36,818 nt of DNA from an uncultured Lautropia sp. (GCA_938046755.1 CALIXC010000206.1:1-36818), one strand, 5' to 3'. Shown: positions 24,179 to 35,118, counted from the first letter of the stretch. The notes: generated from the letters alone by a model not told the origin. Numbers and translations: made by a program.

Positions 24179-24742
24179 TCAGGAATGCGAATGCCCCGCC
24201 GCAGACGCACCATACAGTTTTTCGGGGTCGACCTTCACCGGATCCACGTCGCGCCAGACAGGCTCGGCCGCCGGCTGGGTCGGTGCCATGGTCTCGCCCG
24301 CGCCACCTGTGAGTGACGAAAGCGCCCCGGCCTCGGAAGCCACCGCGCCCTGCCCCAGCCTGCAGCCTTCGAGCCGCCGGAAGAAGCAGGACTCACGCCC
24401 GGTATGGCAGGCCACGCCGCCCACCTGATCGATGAACAGCAGGATCACGTCGGCGTCGCAGTCGGTCCGGATCTCGTGGACCCGTTGCTGGTTGCCGGAC
24501 GCCTCGCCCTTGCGCCAGAGCCGCTGACGCGAGCGCGACCAGTAGACGGCATGACCGGTGTGCAGCGTCTCGGCCAGCGCCTCGCGGTTCATCCAGGCCA
24601 TCATCAGCACGCGATGGCTGGTGGCATCCTGCGCGATGGCAGGCACCAGGCCGTTCTCGTCCCAGCGGATGCGGTCGAGCCAGCCAGCGTCCGAGGTGCA
24701 CCCGCAGGTTGGGCCATGGACATGACCAGCGTCATGGCTCAT
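24179..24742 (-). CDS. hisI: phosphoribosyl-AMP cyclohydrolase HisI, extended
   Basis: HisI opens the adenine ring of PR-AMP and needs zinc and magnesium. The core runs from WLDRIRWDENGLVPAIAQD (21-39) through MMAWMNREALAETLHTG (47-63), TDCDADV (93-99, with Cys95 and the Asp triad), and ACHTGRESCFFR (111-122, with Cys112 and Cys119). At 187 residues it exceeds the usual 125-140. There are three additions: an N-terminal His/Cys-rich tag (HDAGHVHGPTCGC, 3-15), an Ala/Gly/Ser insertion (about 129-160) before the VDPVKVDPEKLYG ending, and a C-terminal GHSHS. The ATG at 24742 begins 4 bp after the hisF stop, so coupling is likely. The function of the tag is unknown. Confidence 0.92.
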   Translation of the reverse strand: MSHDAGHVHGPTCGCTSDAGWLDRIRWDENGLVPAIAQDATSHRVLMMAWMNREALAETLHTGHAVYWSRSRQRLWRKGEASGNQQRVHEIRTDCDADVILLFIDQVGGVACHTGRESCFFRRLEGCRLGQGAVASEAGALSSLTGGAGETMAPTQPAAEPVWRDVDPVKVDPEKLYGASAAGHSHS

Positions 24743-24745
24743 CCG

Positions 24746-25535
<790 letters not shown>

Positions 25536-25546
<11 letters not shown>

Positions 25547-26270
25547 TGACCCGTTCCAGGGCAGCGCCGAAGTCCAGCGTGCCCTCGTAGATGGAGCGAC
25601 CTAGGATGACGCCGCCCACACCGTCGTCCTCGATCTCCAGCAGCCGGTCGATGTCGGACAGGTCCGTCACGCCGCCAGAGGCGAAGACTGGCACGCTGAC
25701 GGCCTGCGCCAGCCGCTGGGTGGCCTCGATGTTGACGCCGCTCAGCATGCCATCACGGCCGATGTCCGTGTAGATGATGCCCTCGACGCCGTAGCCGACG
25801 AACTTGCGGGCCAGGTCCACCACGTCGTGACGGGTGAGCTTGCTCCAGCCGTCGGTGGCCACCTTGCCGTCGCGCGCGTCCAGCCCCACCAGCACCTGGC
25901 CGGGGAAGGCGGTGCAGGCGTCATGCAGGAAGCCCGGGTTCTTCACGGCGGCGGTCCCCACCACCACGTAGCTCACGCCAACGTCCAGGTAGCGCTCGAT
26001 GGTGTCCAGCGAGCGGATACCACCGCCCAGCTGCACAGGCACCTCGGCCCCCACGGCATCGATGATGGCTCGCACCACGCTGGCATTCTGCGGCTTGCCG
26101 GCAAAGGCGCCATTCAGGTCCACCAGGTGGATGCACTCAGCGCCCTCGTCGCGCCAGCGTCGGGCCACTTCGGCCGGGTCTTCGGAAAAGATCGTCTCCT
26201 CGTCGAGATTGCCTTGTTTGAGTCGGACGCAACGGCCGTCCTTCAGATCGATCGCGGGAATCAGCAGCAT
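25536..26270 (-). CDS. hisA: ProFAR isomerase HisA
   Basis: HisA rearranges ProFAR to PRFAR, the fourth step of histidine synthesis. The 244-residue barrel has the start LLIPAIDLKDGRCVRLKQG with Asp8 as the general base, VQLGGGIRSLDTIERYLD in the phosphate-binding region, the second acid in YTDIGRDGMLSG, and VFASGGVTDLSDI near the end. Length is normal. It begins 20 bp after hisH and overlaps hisF by 11 bp. Confidence 0.97.
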
Positions 26271-26290
26271 GGCAGCAACAGCAGAGCGGC

Positions 26291-26959
26291 TCAGGGCCGC
26301 CAGTGGATAAAGTTCCGAAAGAGACGCAGGCCGCTTGCCGCACTCTTTTCGGGGTGAAACTGGGTGGCGAACATATTATTTTGTGTCACGGCACAGGTAA
26401 AGGGCTCCCCGTAGACACTCGTGGCCGCCACATTTGCCGGGTCGGTCGGCTCGGCATGGAAGCTGTGCACGAAGTAGAAGAAGGCCCCCGGCGCGATGCC
26501 TTCCCAGAGCGGATGCGGCCGGGTGGGATGCACCCGGTTCCAGCCCATGTGCGGCACCTTCAGATTGCCGGCCGCCTTCATCCGTGCAGGATCGAAGCGC
26601 ACCACCCGGCCGGGCACCAGCCCCAGACCGAGCGTGGGTGCACCATGCACGTCGGTGCCCTCGTCACTTTCGTCCAGCAGCATCTGCTCGCCCAGGCAGA
26701 TACCCAGCGTGGGCTTGGTGCCACAGGCCTCGCGTACGGCCTCGGCCAGACCCGGACGGGCCGCCAGGCTGCGCATGGCATCGGGCATGGCGCCCTGCCC
26801 CGGAAAGACCACCCGGGCCGCGCGATGGATGACGGCCGGATCCGCGGTGATCTCGATGCGGCTCTTCGGACTGACATGGGCCAGCGCCCGCGCCACCGAA
26901 TGCAGGTTGCCCATGCCGAAATCGACGATGGCGATGCTCGCCGTGGACTGCGTGTTCAT
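26291..26959 (-). CDS. hisH: imidazole glycerol-phosphate synthase glutaminase subunit HisH
   Basis: HisH releases ammonia from glutamine and channels it to HisF. The 222-residue class-I amidotransferase has the nucleophile Cys88 in GICLGEQML, the His202/Glu204 pair in QFHPEKS, and the oxyanion segment FPGQGAMPDAM at 52-62, where most homologues have P-G-V-G-A-F. ATG 26959 shares a base with the hisB stop (TGATG), which fixes the start and rejects the longer frame from 27067. It lies between hisB and hisA. Confidence 0.96.
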   Translation of the reverse strand: MNTQSTASIAIVDFGMGNLHSVARALAHVSPKSRIEITADPAVIHRAARVVFPGQGAMPDAMRSLAARPGLAEAVREACGTKPTLGICLGEQMLLDESDEGTDVHGAPTLGLGLVPGRVVRFDPARMKAAGNLKVPHMGWNRVHPTRPHPLWEGIAPGAFFYFVHSFHAEPTDPANVAATSVYGEPFTCAVTQNNMFATQFHPEKSAASGLRLFRNFIHWRP

Positions 26960-27588
26960 CAGCCGACCAGGCTCCCCTTGGTGGAAGGCACCTGACCCGC
27001 CGTGCGCGGATCGGGCTCCGCCGCCATGCGCAGCGCCCGACCGAAGGCCTTGAAAACCGTCTCGCACTGGTGATGGGCATTGATGCCGCGCAGGTTGTCG
27101 ACATGCAGCGTCATCTGGGCGTGGTTGACCAACCCCTGGAAGAACTCGCGGGCCAGGTCCACATCGAAGCGCCCGATCAGCGCCCGGGTGAACGGCACTT
27201 CCCAGACCAGCCCGGGGCGGCCCGAGAAATCGATCACCACGCGCGACAGCGCCTCGTCCAGCGGCACGTAGGCATGACCATAGCGGCGGATGCCGCGCTT
27301 GTCGCCCAGCGCCTGCGCCAGCGCCTGGCCCAGCGCAATGCCCACGTCCTCCACCGTGTGGTGGTCATCGATGTGGGTATCGCCCTCGGCCTCGATATCC
27401 AGATCCACCAGCCCGTGGCGGGCAATCTGGTCCAGCATGTGCTCGAAGAAGGGCACCCCCGTCTTCAGCCGGGCCTTGCCGGTGCCGTCCAGGTCCACCC
27501 GGACGCGGATGCGGGTCTCCAGCGTGTTGCGGGTGACTTCGGCCGTGCGGGCTGCGCCCGTGGCGGGAATGGAAGATGCGTTGCTCAT
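26959..27588 (-). CDS. hisB: imidazoleglycerol-phosphate dehydratase HisB (monofunctional)
   Basis: HisB dehydrates imidazole glycerol phosphate using two manganese ions. The 209-residue protein has the duplicated metal motifs DDHHTVEDVGIALG (about 72-85) and NAHHQCETVFKAFGRA (about 168-183), with FFEHMLDQIARHG (about 48-60) and the conserved R-Y-G at the middle. It has no fused histidinol-phosphatase domain, unlike the enterobacterial protein. An N-terminal stretch of about 18 residues is Ala/Thr-rich. Its ATG overlaps the end of hisDC by ATGA (27585-27588), and its stop overlaps hisH. Confidence 0.96.
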   Translation of the reverse strand: MSNASSIPATGAARTAEVTRNTLETRIRVRVDLDGTGKARLKTGVPFFEHMLDQIARHGLVDLDIEAEGDTHIDDHHTVEDVGIALGQALAQALGDKRGIRRYGHAYVPLDEALSRVVIDFSGRPGLVWEVPFTRALIGRFDVDLAREFFQGLVNHAQMTLHVDNLRGINAHHQCETVFKAFGRALRMAAEPDPRTAGQVPSTKGSLVG

Positions 27589-30275
27589 GATGATGTCCGT
27601 TCTCCGTGAGCCCGGCCGTTCGCGTCAGCCGTCCGGCTCGCCCCGTCGGCCAGCCCAGCCGAGGCTGCCGGCACGGCATCCAGAGCCGCCGCCAGCGCCT
27701 GCAGCATTGCTTCGTTCTCTTCAGGGGCGCCCACGGTCAGCCGCAGGCACTCGGCCAACGCCGGGTGCATCCGGCTGGCGTCCTTGATCAGCACACCGAC
27801 ACCCCGCATGGCGACGGCCACGCGGGTGGCGCGCGAAGGCCCGGCAGCGTCGCCCTGCCCCCCGGCCAGCCGCACCAGCACGAAGTTGGCCGCGGTCGGG
27901 TACACATGCGACAGCCCCTGCGGCCCCTGCATGGCCTGCAGCCGCTGCACCAGCGTCTGGCGCTCGGCGCAGAGCGCCCGGGTCTGCTGATCGAAATCCG
28001 CGTGATGCTGGAAGGCGAAGCACGCCGTCTCGGCATCCAGCACGCTGATATTGTAGGGCGGGCGGATCTTGTCGAGCTGCGCGGCCCAGGCCAGCGCACT
28101 GGCCAGATAGCCGATGCGGGCGCCCGCCAGCCCCCACTTGGAGCAGGTGCGCATCACCGCCAGGTTCGGCCAGGCTGGCAGCTGGGACAGCCAGCTGGCA
28201 CCACCGGCAAAGGGCGCATAGGCCTCGTCCAGCACCACCAGACCGTCGGTGGCCTGCAGGATGGCGCGCACGTCGTCGGCATCGAACAGGTTGCCGGTGG
28301 GGTTGTTCGGATAGGCCAGGAAGACCAGCGCCGGACGGTGCGTCTCGATAGCCTGCAGCATCGCCTCGCGGTCCAGACTGAAATCGGGCCGCAGCGGCAC
28401 TGGCACGAAACCGACACCCGCCAGCCGCGCGCCCATCTCGTACATCACGAACGAGGGCGCAGGTGCCATGATCGTGGCCCCGGGCTGGGCCACCAGCTGG
28501 CACAGCAGGCTGATCAGCTCATCCGAACCGTTGCCCAGCACCAGCCCGTCAATGCCGTCCAGCCCGTCATGCCGGGCAATGGCTTGCTTCAGCGCCGTAT
28601 AGGTGTTGCCCGACGGATAGCGGTTGATGGCCAGCGCCGCCAGACGCTGCGCCAGTTCGGCCTGCAGCGCCCCGGGTAGCCGCCAGGGGTTCTCCATCGC
28701 ATCCAGCTTGATGGCGTCGGTGGCATCGGCCACGTGGTAGGCAGCCATGCGCTGCACGTCGGGGCGCACATGGCGCGCGACCCGGGCCGCGATCTGAGCA
28801 GGCGAGACTGTACCGGCCGCTGCCGGGCCCACATCTCCGCCCGAAGCCACCTGACCGACCCCGGTTGCAGCATGCCCGGCTGCAAAATTTCCGGACACGG
28901 ATGCCTCGGATGCCGTCTGCTGCCGGGCCGTCTCGCCCTGACCGGCCGCCGCAGCATTCACCCCATCGCCGCCCAGCCGACATTCGGCACTCTGCGCGTG
29001 GGCCTCCAGGCCCTCGGCCCGTGCCAACGTGGCCGCCACCTTCGCCAGATGGTCGGCGCCCGTGGCCGACGGCTCGATCAAACTGCTGCGCTTCTGGAAG
29101 TCATAGACCCCCAGCGGCGACGAGAAGCGTGGTGTGCGCATGGTGGGCAGCACATGGCTGGGACCGGCGCAGTAATCACCCAGTGCCTCGCAGCCCCAGC
29201 GGCCCATGAAGATCGCGCCCGCATGGCGGATGTCGGCCAGCAGGCCATCCACATCGCGCACCGCCAGCTCCAGGTGCTCGGGCGCCACGCGGTTCACCAG
29301 CTCGGCCGCCTCCTGCATCGAGCGCACATGGATGAGCGCGCCCCGATCCGCCAGCGACTTGCCGATGACCGCACGACGCGGCTGGCCGGGCAGCAGACGG
29401 GCAATGGCCTCGGCCACCGCGTCCAGGAAGGCGGCGTCCGGAGAAATGAGGATGGCCTGTGCCATCTCGTCGTGTTCGGCCTGCGAGAACAGATCCACCG
29501 CCACCCAGTCGGCCGGCACCGAACCATCCGACACCACCAGGATCTCGGACGGGCCGGCAATCATGTCGATACCCACGGTACCGAACACCCGGCGCTTGGC
29601 CTCGGCCACATAGGCATTGCCGGGGCCGACGATCTTGTCCACCGGACGGATGGAGTGGGTGCCATAGGCCAGCGCCGCCACCGCCTGCGCACCGCCGATG
29701 GTGTAGACCTCCTGGATGCCGGCCAGACAGGCCGCGGCCAGCACGGCCGGGTTGCGCACGCCGTCGGGCGTGGGCACCACCATCACCAGTTCCTTCACGC
29801 CCGCCACCTGGGCGGGAATGGCATTCATCAGCACCGACGACGGATAGGCCGCCTTGCCGCCGGGCACGTAGAGCCCCACCCGATCCAGCGGCAGCACGCG
29901 CTGCCCCAGCCGGGTGCCATCGGCCTCCGTGTACATCCAGGACGACGTCCGCTGATGCTCGTGATAACGGCGGATGCGCTCGGCCGCCCGCTCCAGCGCC
30001 TGGCGCTCAAGAGCCGGCAGCCCGTCGAGCGCCGCCTGCAGCTCGGCCTGCGAAAGCCGCAGCCCCGCCGCCTCGTGGACATCCAGCCGGTCGAAGCGCC
30101 GGGTGTAGTCCATCAGCGCCTCGTCGCCACGCGCCTGCACGTCCGCCAGAATGGCCGAGACCGCCTGCTCGATGCCCTGGTCCTGTTCCGGGCTCCAGTG
30201 CAGTAGCCGCGTGAAACGCGCCTCGAAATCCGCCTCGGCCGTATCCAGCCGGTTGATCAGCTTCTGTGGGCTCAT
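27585..30275 (-). CDS. hisDC: HisD-HisC fusion: histidinol dehydrogenase plus histidinol-phosphate aminotransferase
   Basis: One uninterrupted 896-residue frame encodes two enzymes. Residues 1-435 are a complete HisD: RVGLYVPGGKAAYPSS (132-147), catalytic Glu333/His334 in APEHLEL, and zinc ligands Gln265 and His268 (FSQAEHDE), Asp367 (GDYCAGPSH) and His426 (EGLEAH). Residues about 436-497 are an Ala/Gly/Ser/Thr linker. Residues about 498-885 are a class-I/II PLP aminotransferase of the HisC type: LDAMENPW (524-531), GNGSDELI (581-588), YPNNPTGN (655-662), LDEAYAPFA (682-690), and the PLP-lysine Lys713 in CSKWGLAGARIGY. The frame has no internal stop or restart that would suggest two genes. 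HisD makes histidine from histidinol; HisC makes histidinol phosphate two steps earlier. It overlaps hisG and hisB by four bases each. Confidence 0.95.
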   Translation of the reverse strand: MSPQKLINRLDTAEADFEARFTRLLHWSPEQDQGIEQAVSAILADVQARGDEALMDYTRRFDRLDVHEAAGLRLSQAELQAALDGLPALERQALERAAERIRRYHEHQRTSSWMYTEADGTRLGQRVLPLDRVGLYVPGGKAAYPSSVLMNAIPAQVAGVKELVMVVPTPDGVRNPAVLAAACLAGIQEVYTIGGAQAVAALAYGTHSIRPVDKIVGPGNAYVAEAKRRVFGTVGIDMIAGPSEILVVSDGSVPADWVAVDLFSQAEHDEMAQAILISPDAAFLDAVAEAIARLLPGQPRRAVIGKSLADRGALIHVRSMQEAAELVNRVAPEHLELAVRDVDGLLADIRHAGAIFMGRWGCEALGDYCAGPSHVLPTMRTPRFSSPLGVYDFQKRSSLIEPSATGADHLAKVAATLARAEGLEAHAQSAECRLGGDGVNAAAAGQGETARQQTASEASVSGNFAAGHAATGVGQVASGGDVGPAAAGTVSPAQIAARVARHVRPDVQRMAAYHVADATDAIKLDAMENPWRLPGALQAELAQRLAALAINRYPSGNTYTALKQAIARHDGLDGIDGLVLGNGSDELISLLCQLVAQPGATIMAPAPSFVMYEMGARLAGVGFVPVPLRPDFSLDREAMLQAIETHRPALVFLAYPNNPTGNLFDADDVRAILQATDGLVVLDEAYAPFAGGASWLSQLPAWPNLAVMRTCSKWGLAGARIGYLASALAWAAQLDKIRPPYNISVLDAETACFAFQHHADFDQQTRALCAERQTLVQRLQAMQGPQGLSHVYPTAANFVLVRLAGGQGDAAGPSRATRVAVAMRGVGVLIKDASRMHPALAECLRLTVGAPEENEAMLQALAAALDAVPAASAGLADGASRTADANGRAHGERTSS

Positions 30276-30928
30276 GCCTGTCCTCCCGATGTCGCCCGTG
30301 CCGCGCGCTCCAGCGCCGCCACCAGCGGGGCCAGCGTCCGCTGCTGTGTCTTCAGCGCCGCCTGGTTGACGATCAGCCGCGCCGAGATGGGCATGATGCC
30401 CTCGACCTCGACAAGGCCATTGGCGCGCAGCGTGTTGCCGGTGGACACCACGTCCACGATGGCATCGGCCAGCCCCACCAGCGGGGCCAGCTCCATCGAG
30501 CCGTAGAGCTTGATAATGTCGACGTGCACCCCCTTGCGGGCGAAGTGACGGCGGGTGGTATTGACGTACTTGGTGGCCACCCGCAGGCGCTTGCCGGGCA
30601 CGGCCGCCCGGGGGTAGTCGAAGCCCTGGCGCGTGGCCACGGCCAGCCGGCAGCAGGCGATGCCCAGGTCCACCGGCTGGAAGACGCCCTCGCCACCGTG
30701 CTCCAGCATCACGTCACGCCCGGCGATGCCCAGGTCGGCCGCGCCATGCTGCACGTAGGTGGGCACGTCGCTGGCCCGCACGATCAGCAGGCGCAGGCCC
30801 GGATCGTCAGTGGGCAGGATGAGCTGGCGGCTGTCCACCGCCGAAGAATCCAAGCGAATGCCGCACTGCGCCAGCAGTCCGGCCGTGTCTTCCAGGATCC
30901 GTCCCTTGGACAGGGCCAGCGTCAACAT
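30272..30928 (-). CDS. hisG: ATP phosphoribosyltransferase HisG, short form
   Basis: HisG starts histidine synthesis by joining ATP and PRPP and is feedback-inhibited by histidine. The 218-residue protein has the start LTLALSKGRILEDTAGLL, the E/D-x-x-x-A-D-L-G-I-A-G-R-D motif (AADLGIAGRDVMLE, about 62-75) and the PRPP-binding AIVDVVSTGNTLRANGL (about 157-173). It lacks the C-terminal regulatory domain, so it should need the HisS-like partner HisZ, which is not encoded in this window. ATG 30928 lies right after a strong GGAAGGAAGAAG. It is the first gene of the his operon; a GTGGC-TT-GCCAC mini-hairpin sits just upstream (30961-30972). Confidence 0.95.
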   Translation of the reverse strand: MLTLALSKGRILEDTAGLLAQCGIRLDSSAVDSRQLILPTDDPGLRLLIVRASDVPTYVQHGAADLGIAGRDVMLEHGGEGVFQPVDLGIACCRLAVATRQGFDYPRAAVPGKRLRVATKYVNTTRRHFARKGVHVDIIKLYGSMELAPLVGLADAIVDVVSTGNTLRANGLVEVEGIMPISARLIVNQAALKTQQRTLAPLVAALERAARATSGGQA

Positions 30929-31096
30929 CTTCTTCCTTCCTGTTTGATCAACGTCGTAGTGTGGCAAGCCACCCGTCCCCTAGCCATCGGGACATACCCG
31001 GGAAGCAGGGCCGGCAGCGCGCGCAAAGCTCGTGGAACGACAAACGGCAGCGACATAGCAACAGGACCGTCATGCCGCCCACGCCCAGTGCTCGAC

Positions 31097-32365
<1,269 letters not shown>

Positions 32366-32378
32366 GACGACAGGCCGC

Positions 32379-32624
32379 TCACAGTTCCTGCAGGGCCTGC
32401 CATTCGGCCGGCGTCAGCGCCTTGATGGACAGCGCGTGGATCTCTTCCTTCATGCGGTCGCCCAGCACGCCATACACCAGCTGGTGACGCTGCACCGGGC
32501 GCTTGCCCTCGAAGGCGTCCGAAACGATGATGGCGTCGAAATGGCGGCCATCGCCCTCCACCTGCAGGAAGCTGCACGCAATGCCTGCGGCAATGTAGGA
32601 CTGAACGACTTCGGGGGATTGCAC
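32379..32624 (-). CDS. ibaG: BolA/IbaG-family protein
   Basis: IbaG/BolA proteins pair with CGFS glutaredoxins around a [2Fe-2S] cluster. The 81-residue protein has a class-II KH-like fold with FDAIIVSDAFEGKRPVQRHQ (in part; residues 29-48), the R-H-x-x-V-Y signature at 46-51, and His63 in EEIHALSIKALTP. The start is GTG 32624 with GGAG eight bases upstream; longer in-frame versions reaching 32816 have no family similarity. It lies between the ABC permease and murA. The likely glutaredoxin partner is the CGFS protein at 3.1 kb. Confidence 0.93.
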   Translation of the reverse strand: MQSPEVVQSYIAAGIACSFLQVEGDGRHFDAIIVSDAFEGKRPVQRHQLVYGVLGDRMKEEIHALSIKALTPAEWQALQEL

Positions 32625-32968
32625 GGATGGTTCTCCAGATGGAAGGAAAAGCAGGAACGGTGGCATGCCGTGCGTCTGTCGCCGGGACGACGGCCCGCGC
32701 CCGGAACGAATCGGCACGCGCAGCAGCAACACGGCCGTAGCAAGAGTGACATGCCCCAGGCCGCCGCACAGGCGCGACCCTTCACGCAGGTCTTCCAGTT
32801 TAACCAGTCTGCGCAACCCGCAGGGCGCATACTCCCAAAACTGAGTATTGTAGCGGGCCAGGGAAGCGCCCCGCCCGGCAACAATCGGCGGACCGCATCA
32901 TGGATTTCCCGGCCATCCGCCACGGGCGGCAGCCGGTGCGCGGCGCGCCCTCGGCACCTTCAGCTTCC
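32625..32968. other. 344-bp spacer upstream of ibaG-murA
   Basis: No gene is seen. A leftward TACAAT and an adjacent inverted repeat (32829-32852) suggest that ibaG-murA has its own promoter here, separate from the ABC-mla genes upstream. Confidence 0.45.
32829..32852 (-). promoter_or_regulatory. leftward -10 element with overlapping inverted repeat
   Basis: TACAAT (minus strand, 32847-32852) looks like a -10 box; no good -35 is placed before it. Overlapping it is a perfect six-base inverted repeat with an eight-base gap, ATACTC (32829-32834) and GAGTAT (32843-32848), sitting where the transcript would begin. It may be an operator for ibaG-murA. Confidence 0.35.
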
Positions 32969-33724
32969 TCAATAACGCAGGTGATACCCGCGATGCAGCA
33001 GCCGCATGGCCAGCAGCGCCAGCAAGAGCCACGCCGTCGCCACGATGCCCAGCGACAGCCACGGATTGATGTCGGCCTGCCCGAAGAAGGCATAGCGAAA
33101 GCCGTCCACCATGTAGAAGAACGGATTGGCGTGTGAGGCCACCTGCCAGAACGGCGGCAGCGAATGCACCGAATAGAACACGCCCGACAGGAAGGTGAGC
33201 GGCACCACCAGGAAGTTCTGGAACGATGCGATCTGGTCGAACTTCTCGGCCCAGATGGCTGCCACCAGGCCCAGCGTGCCCAGAATGCCGCTGGCTCCCA
33301 GCGCAAAGAGCAGCATCCACAGCGGATGCCGCATCGGCACATCCACGAAGCAGCACGCCACCAGCAGCACGCCGGTGCCCACCACGATGCCGCGCACCAT
33401 GGCCGACAGCACGTAGCCGCCATACATCGCCAGCGGCGTGAGCGGCGCCAGCAGCACGAACACCAGATTGCCGCTCACCTTGCTCTGGATGAGCGAGGAC
33501 GACGAATTGCCGAAAGCATTCTGCATTAGTGCCATCATCACCAACCCCGGGACCAGAAAGCTGGTGTAGGCCACGCCCGGATAGATGGCCACATGGCCGC
33601 TGAGCGCATGCGAGAAGATCAGCAGATACAGCAGCGCCGAGAGCATCGGCGCAGCAATGGTCTGCAGCCCCACCTTGCAGAAGCGCATCAGCTCCTTGCG
33701 AAAAAGCGTCAGGAAGCCTTGCAT
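32969..33724 (-). CDS. ABC-2 type transporter permease (YadH-like)
   Basis: This 251-residue protein has six hydrophobic helices and the ABC-2 permease pattern: N-terminal FLTLFRKELMRFCKV, the ALLYLLIFSHAL helix, YTSFLVPGLVMMALMQNAFGNSSSSLIQSKVSG in the middle, and the family signature FLVVPLTFLSGVFYSVHSLPPFWQ (about 170-193). It closely resembles YadH of E. coli, whose substrate is unknown. The ATG shares a base with the ATPase stop (TGATG). Together with the ATPase it forms an exporter in the inner membrane. It sits between mlaB-mlaC and ibaG, the usual Burkholderiales order. Confidence 0.93.
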   Translation of the reverse strand: MQGFLTLFRKELMRFCKVGLQTIAAPMLSALLYLLIFSHALSGHVAIYPGVAYTSFLVPGLVMMALMQNAFGNSSSSLIQSKVSGNLVFVLLAPLTPLAMYGGYVLSAMVRGIVVGTGVLLVACCFVDVPMRHPLWMLLFALGASGILGTLGLVAAIWAEKFDQIASFQNFLVVPLTFLSGVFYSVHSLPPFWQVASHANPFFYMVDGFRYAFFGQADINPWLSLGIVATAWLLLALLAMRLLHRGYHLRY

Positions 33725-34713
33725 CAGTTCTCCTGCATCAGCCGCAGGAACACGTCTTCCAGGTCAGGCTGGGTGATTTCCATGTCCTGGATGGTGCCCC
33801 CTTCGGCCTGGATGGCCGCCATGATCGGGCCGATCTCGGCGTAATCGTCCAGCGACAGCCGGTAGCGATCATCCTCCGGCAGCGGCGGCAGCCGGCGCGC
33901 CTGCAGGGACGCCGGCAGCGTTCCGCCCGAGATCCGCAGCAGCAGCGCCCCGGCCGAAAAGCGTTTGAGCAGCGCCTCGGTGTCGTCCAGCGCCACGATG
34001 CGCCCGGCCTTCATCACCGCCACCCGGTTGCACAGCGCCTGCGCCTCTTCCAGATAGTGCGTGGTTAGTACGATGGTGTGGCCGTCGTGGTTCAGCTTGC
34101 GCACGAAGCGCCACAGCGACTGGCGCAGCTCGATGTCCACCCCGGCCGTGGGCTCGTCCAGCACGATCACCGGCGGCCGATGGATCAGCGCCTGCGCCAC
34201 CATCACTCGCCGCTTCATGCCGCCCGACAGCGCCCGCATGTTGGCCTGTGCCTTGTCGGTCAGGCCCAGCCCTTCCAGCACCTCGTCGATCCAGGCATCG
34301 GCCCGGCGCACGCCGTAGTAGCCCGCCGTGATTCTCAGCGTCTCGCGCACGGTGAAGAACGGATCGAACACCAGCTCCTGTGGCACCACGCCCAGCGAGG
34401 CGCGTGCGCGCCGGTAGTCCTTCACCACGTCGTGCCCCATCACCGACACGCGACCGCTGCTGGCATGCGCCAGCCCGGCGATGATCGAGATGAGCGTGGT
34501 CTTGCCGGCCCCGTTGGGGCCCAGCAGGGCGAAGAAATCCCCCTGCTGGATGCGCAGGTCGATGCCGTCCAGCGCCCGGAAGTCACCGAAGCGCTTGGTC
34601 ACGCCCTCGACAACGATAGGATCCACGCCCGACGATGCCGATACGCCGGGCCGGGTGGCCCCGCCTGCTGCGCCCTCCGCCCCGGACACCGCCCTGCTGC
34701 CTGCCGCGGTCAC
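33724..34713 (-). CDS. ABC transporter ATP-binding protein (YadG-like)
   Basis: This 329-residue ATPase powers the YadH-like permease. Walker A GPNGAGKT is at residues 65-72, the Q-loop in VVPQELVFD follows, the signature LSGGMKRRV lies near 168, Walker B VIVLDEPTAG near 190, and the switch His in LTTHYLEEA. About 30 Ala/Gly-rich residues precede the nucleotide-binding domain. The start is GTG 34713, overlapping the mlaB stop by GTGA; the far longer frame from 34959 would lie inside mlaB and is rejected. A C-terminal extension of about 90 residues after the switch region is common in this subfamily. Confidence 0.93.
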   Translation of the reverse strand: MTAAGSRAVSGAEGAAGGATRPGVSASSGVDPIVVEGVTKRFGDFRALDGIDLRIQQGDFFALLGPNGAGKTTLISIIAGLAHASSGRVSVMGHDVVKDYRRARASLGVVPQELVFDPFFTVRETLRITAGYYGVRRADAWIDEVLEGLGLTDKAQANMRALSGGMKRRVMVAQALIHRPPVIVLDEPTAGVDIELRQSLWRFVRKLNHDGHTIVLTTHYLEEAQALCNRVAVMKAGRIVALDDTEALLKRFSAGALLLRISGGTLPASLQARRLPPLPEDDRYRLSLDDYAEIGPIMAAIQAEGGTIQDMEITQPDLEDVFLRLMQEN

Positions 34714-35111
34714 TGCGCCTGCGCTTCCTTTTCCCGCCGCATGCGGTGCAGCTCGGGGTGGTCGTCCAGCAGGAAGTCGGCCACGCCGTACAGCTCGGCC
34801 AGCGACACCAGCTTCCTGGGCGGGTTGTGCACCGCCAGCGGCTTGCCGGCGTAGCGCCCCATCTCCAGCAGCGCCGACAGCACGGTGGAATCGAATTCCT
34901 TCAGCCGAACCAGATCGACCAGCACGCGGCTTTCCTTGGTCAGCCGGCGGGCCTTGCATTCAGCTTCCAGCGACTTCAGCACGGCTTGTACGTTGCCGTT
35001 GTCCACCCGCTCAGGCAGCGTGATGGCGGTGGTGCCGTCACCGACATCCGCCATCATCGGCCCATCGGGCACCTTGCCTTTGCCGGCGGCCTCGATACTT
35101 GCTTCAGCCAT
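34710..35111 (-). CDS. mlaB: STAS-domain protein, MlaB-like
   Basis: MlaB is the STAS subunit that stabilises the MlaFE phospholipid ABC transporter. This 133-residue protein has a disordered N-terminus (to about 25), then a STAS fold: ITLPERVDNGNVQAVLKSLE, SRVLVDLVRLKEFDSTVLSAL with the conserved D-S/T-x-x-L-x-x-L, and PLAVHNPPRKLVSLAELYGV. ATG 35111 is chosen; a GTG at 35132 would overlap mlaC. It begins 7 bp after mlaC. MlaB assignment is from context with MlaC and MlaA; MlaD, MlaE and MlaF are not in the window but may lie beyond its right edge. Confidence 0.83.
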   Translation of the reverse strand: MAEASIEAAGKGKVPDGPMMADVGDGTTAITLPERVDNGNVQAVLKSLEAECKARRLTKESRVLVDLVRLKEFDSTVLSALLEMGRYAGKPLAVHNPPRKLVSLAELYGVADFLLDDHPELHRMRREKEAQAQ

Positions 35112-35118
35112 GGCCCGC

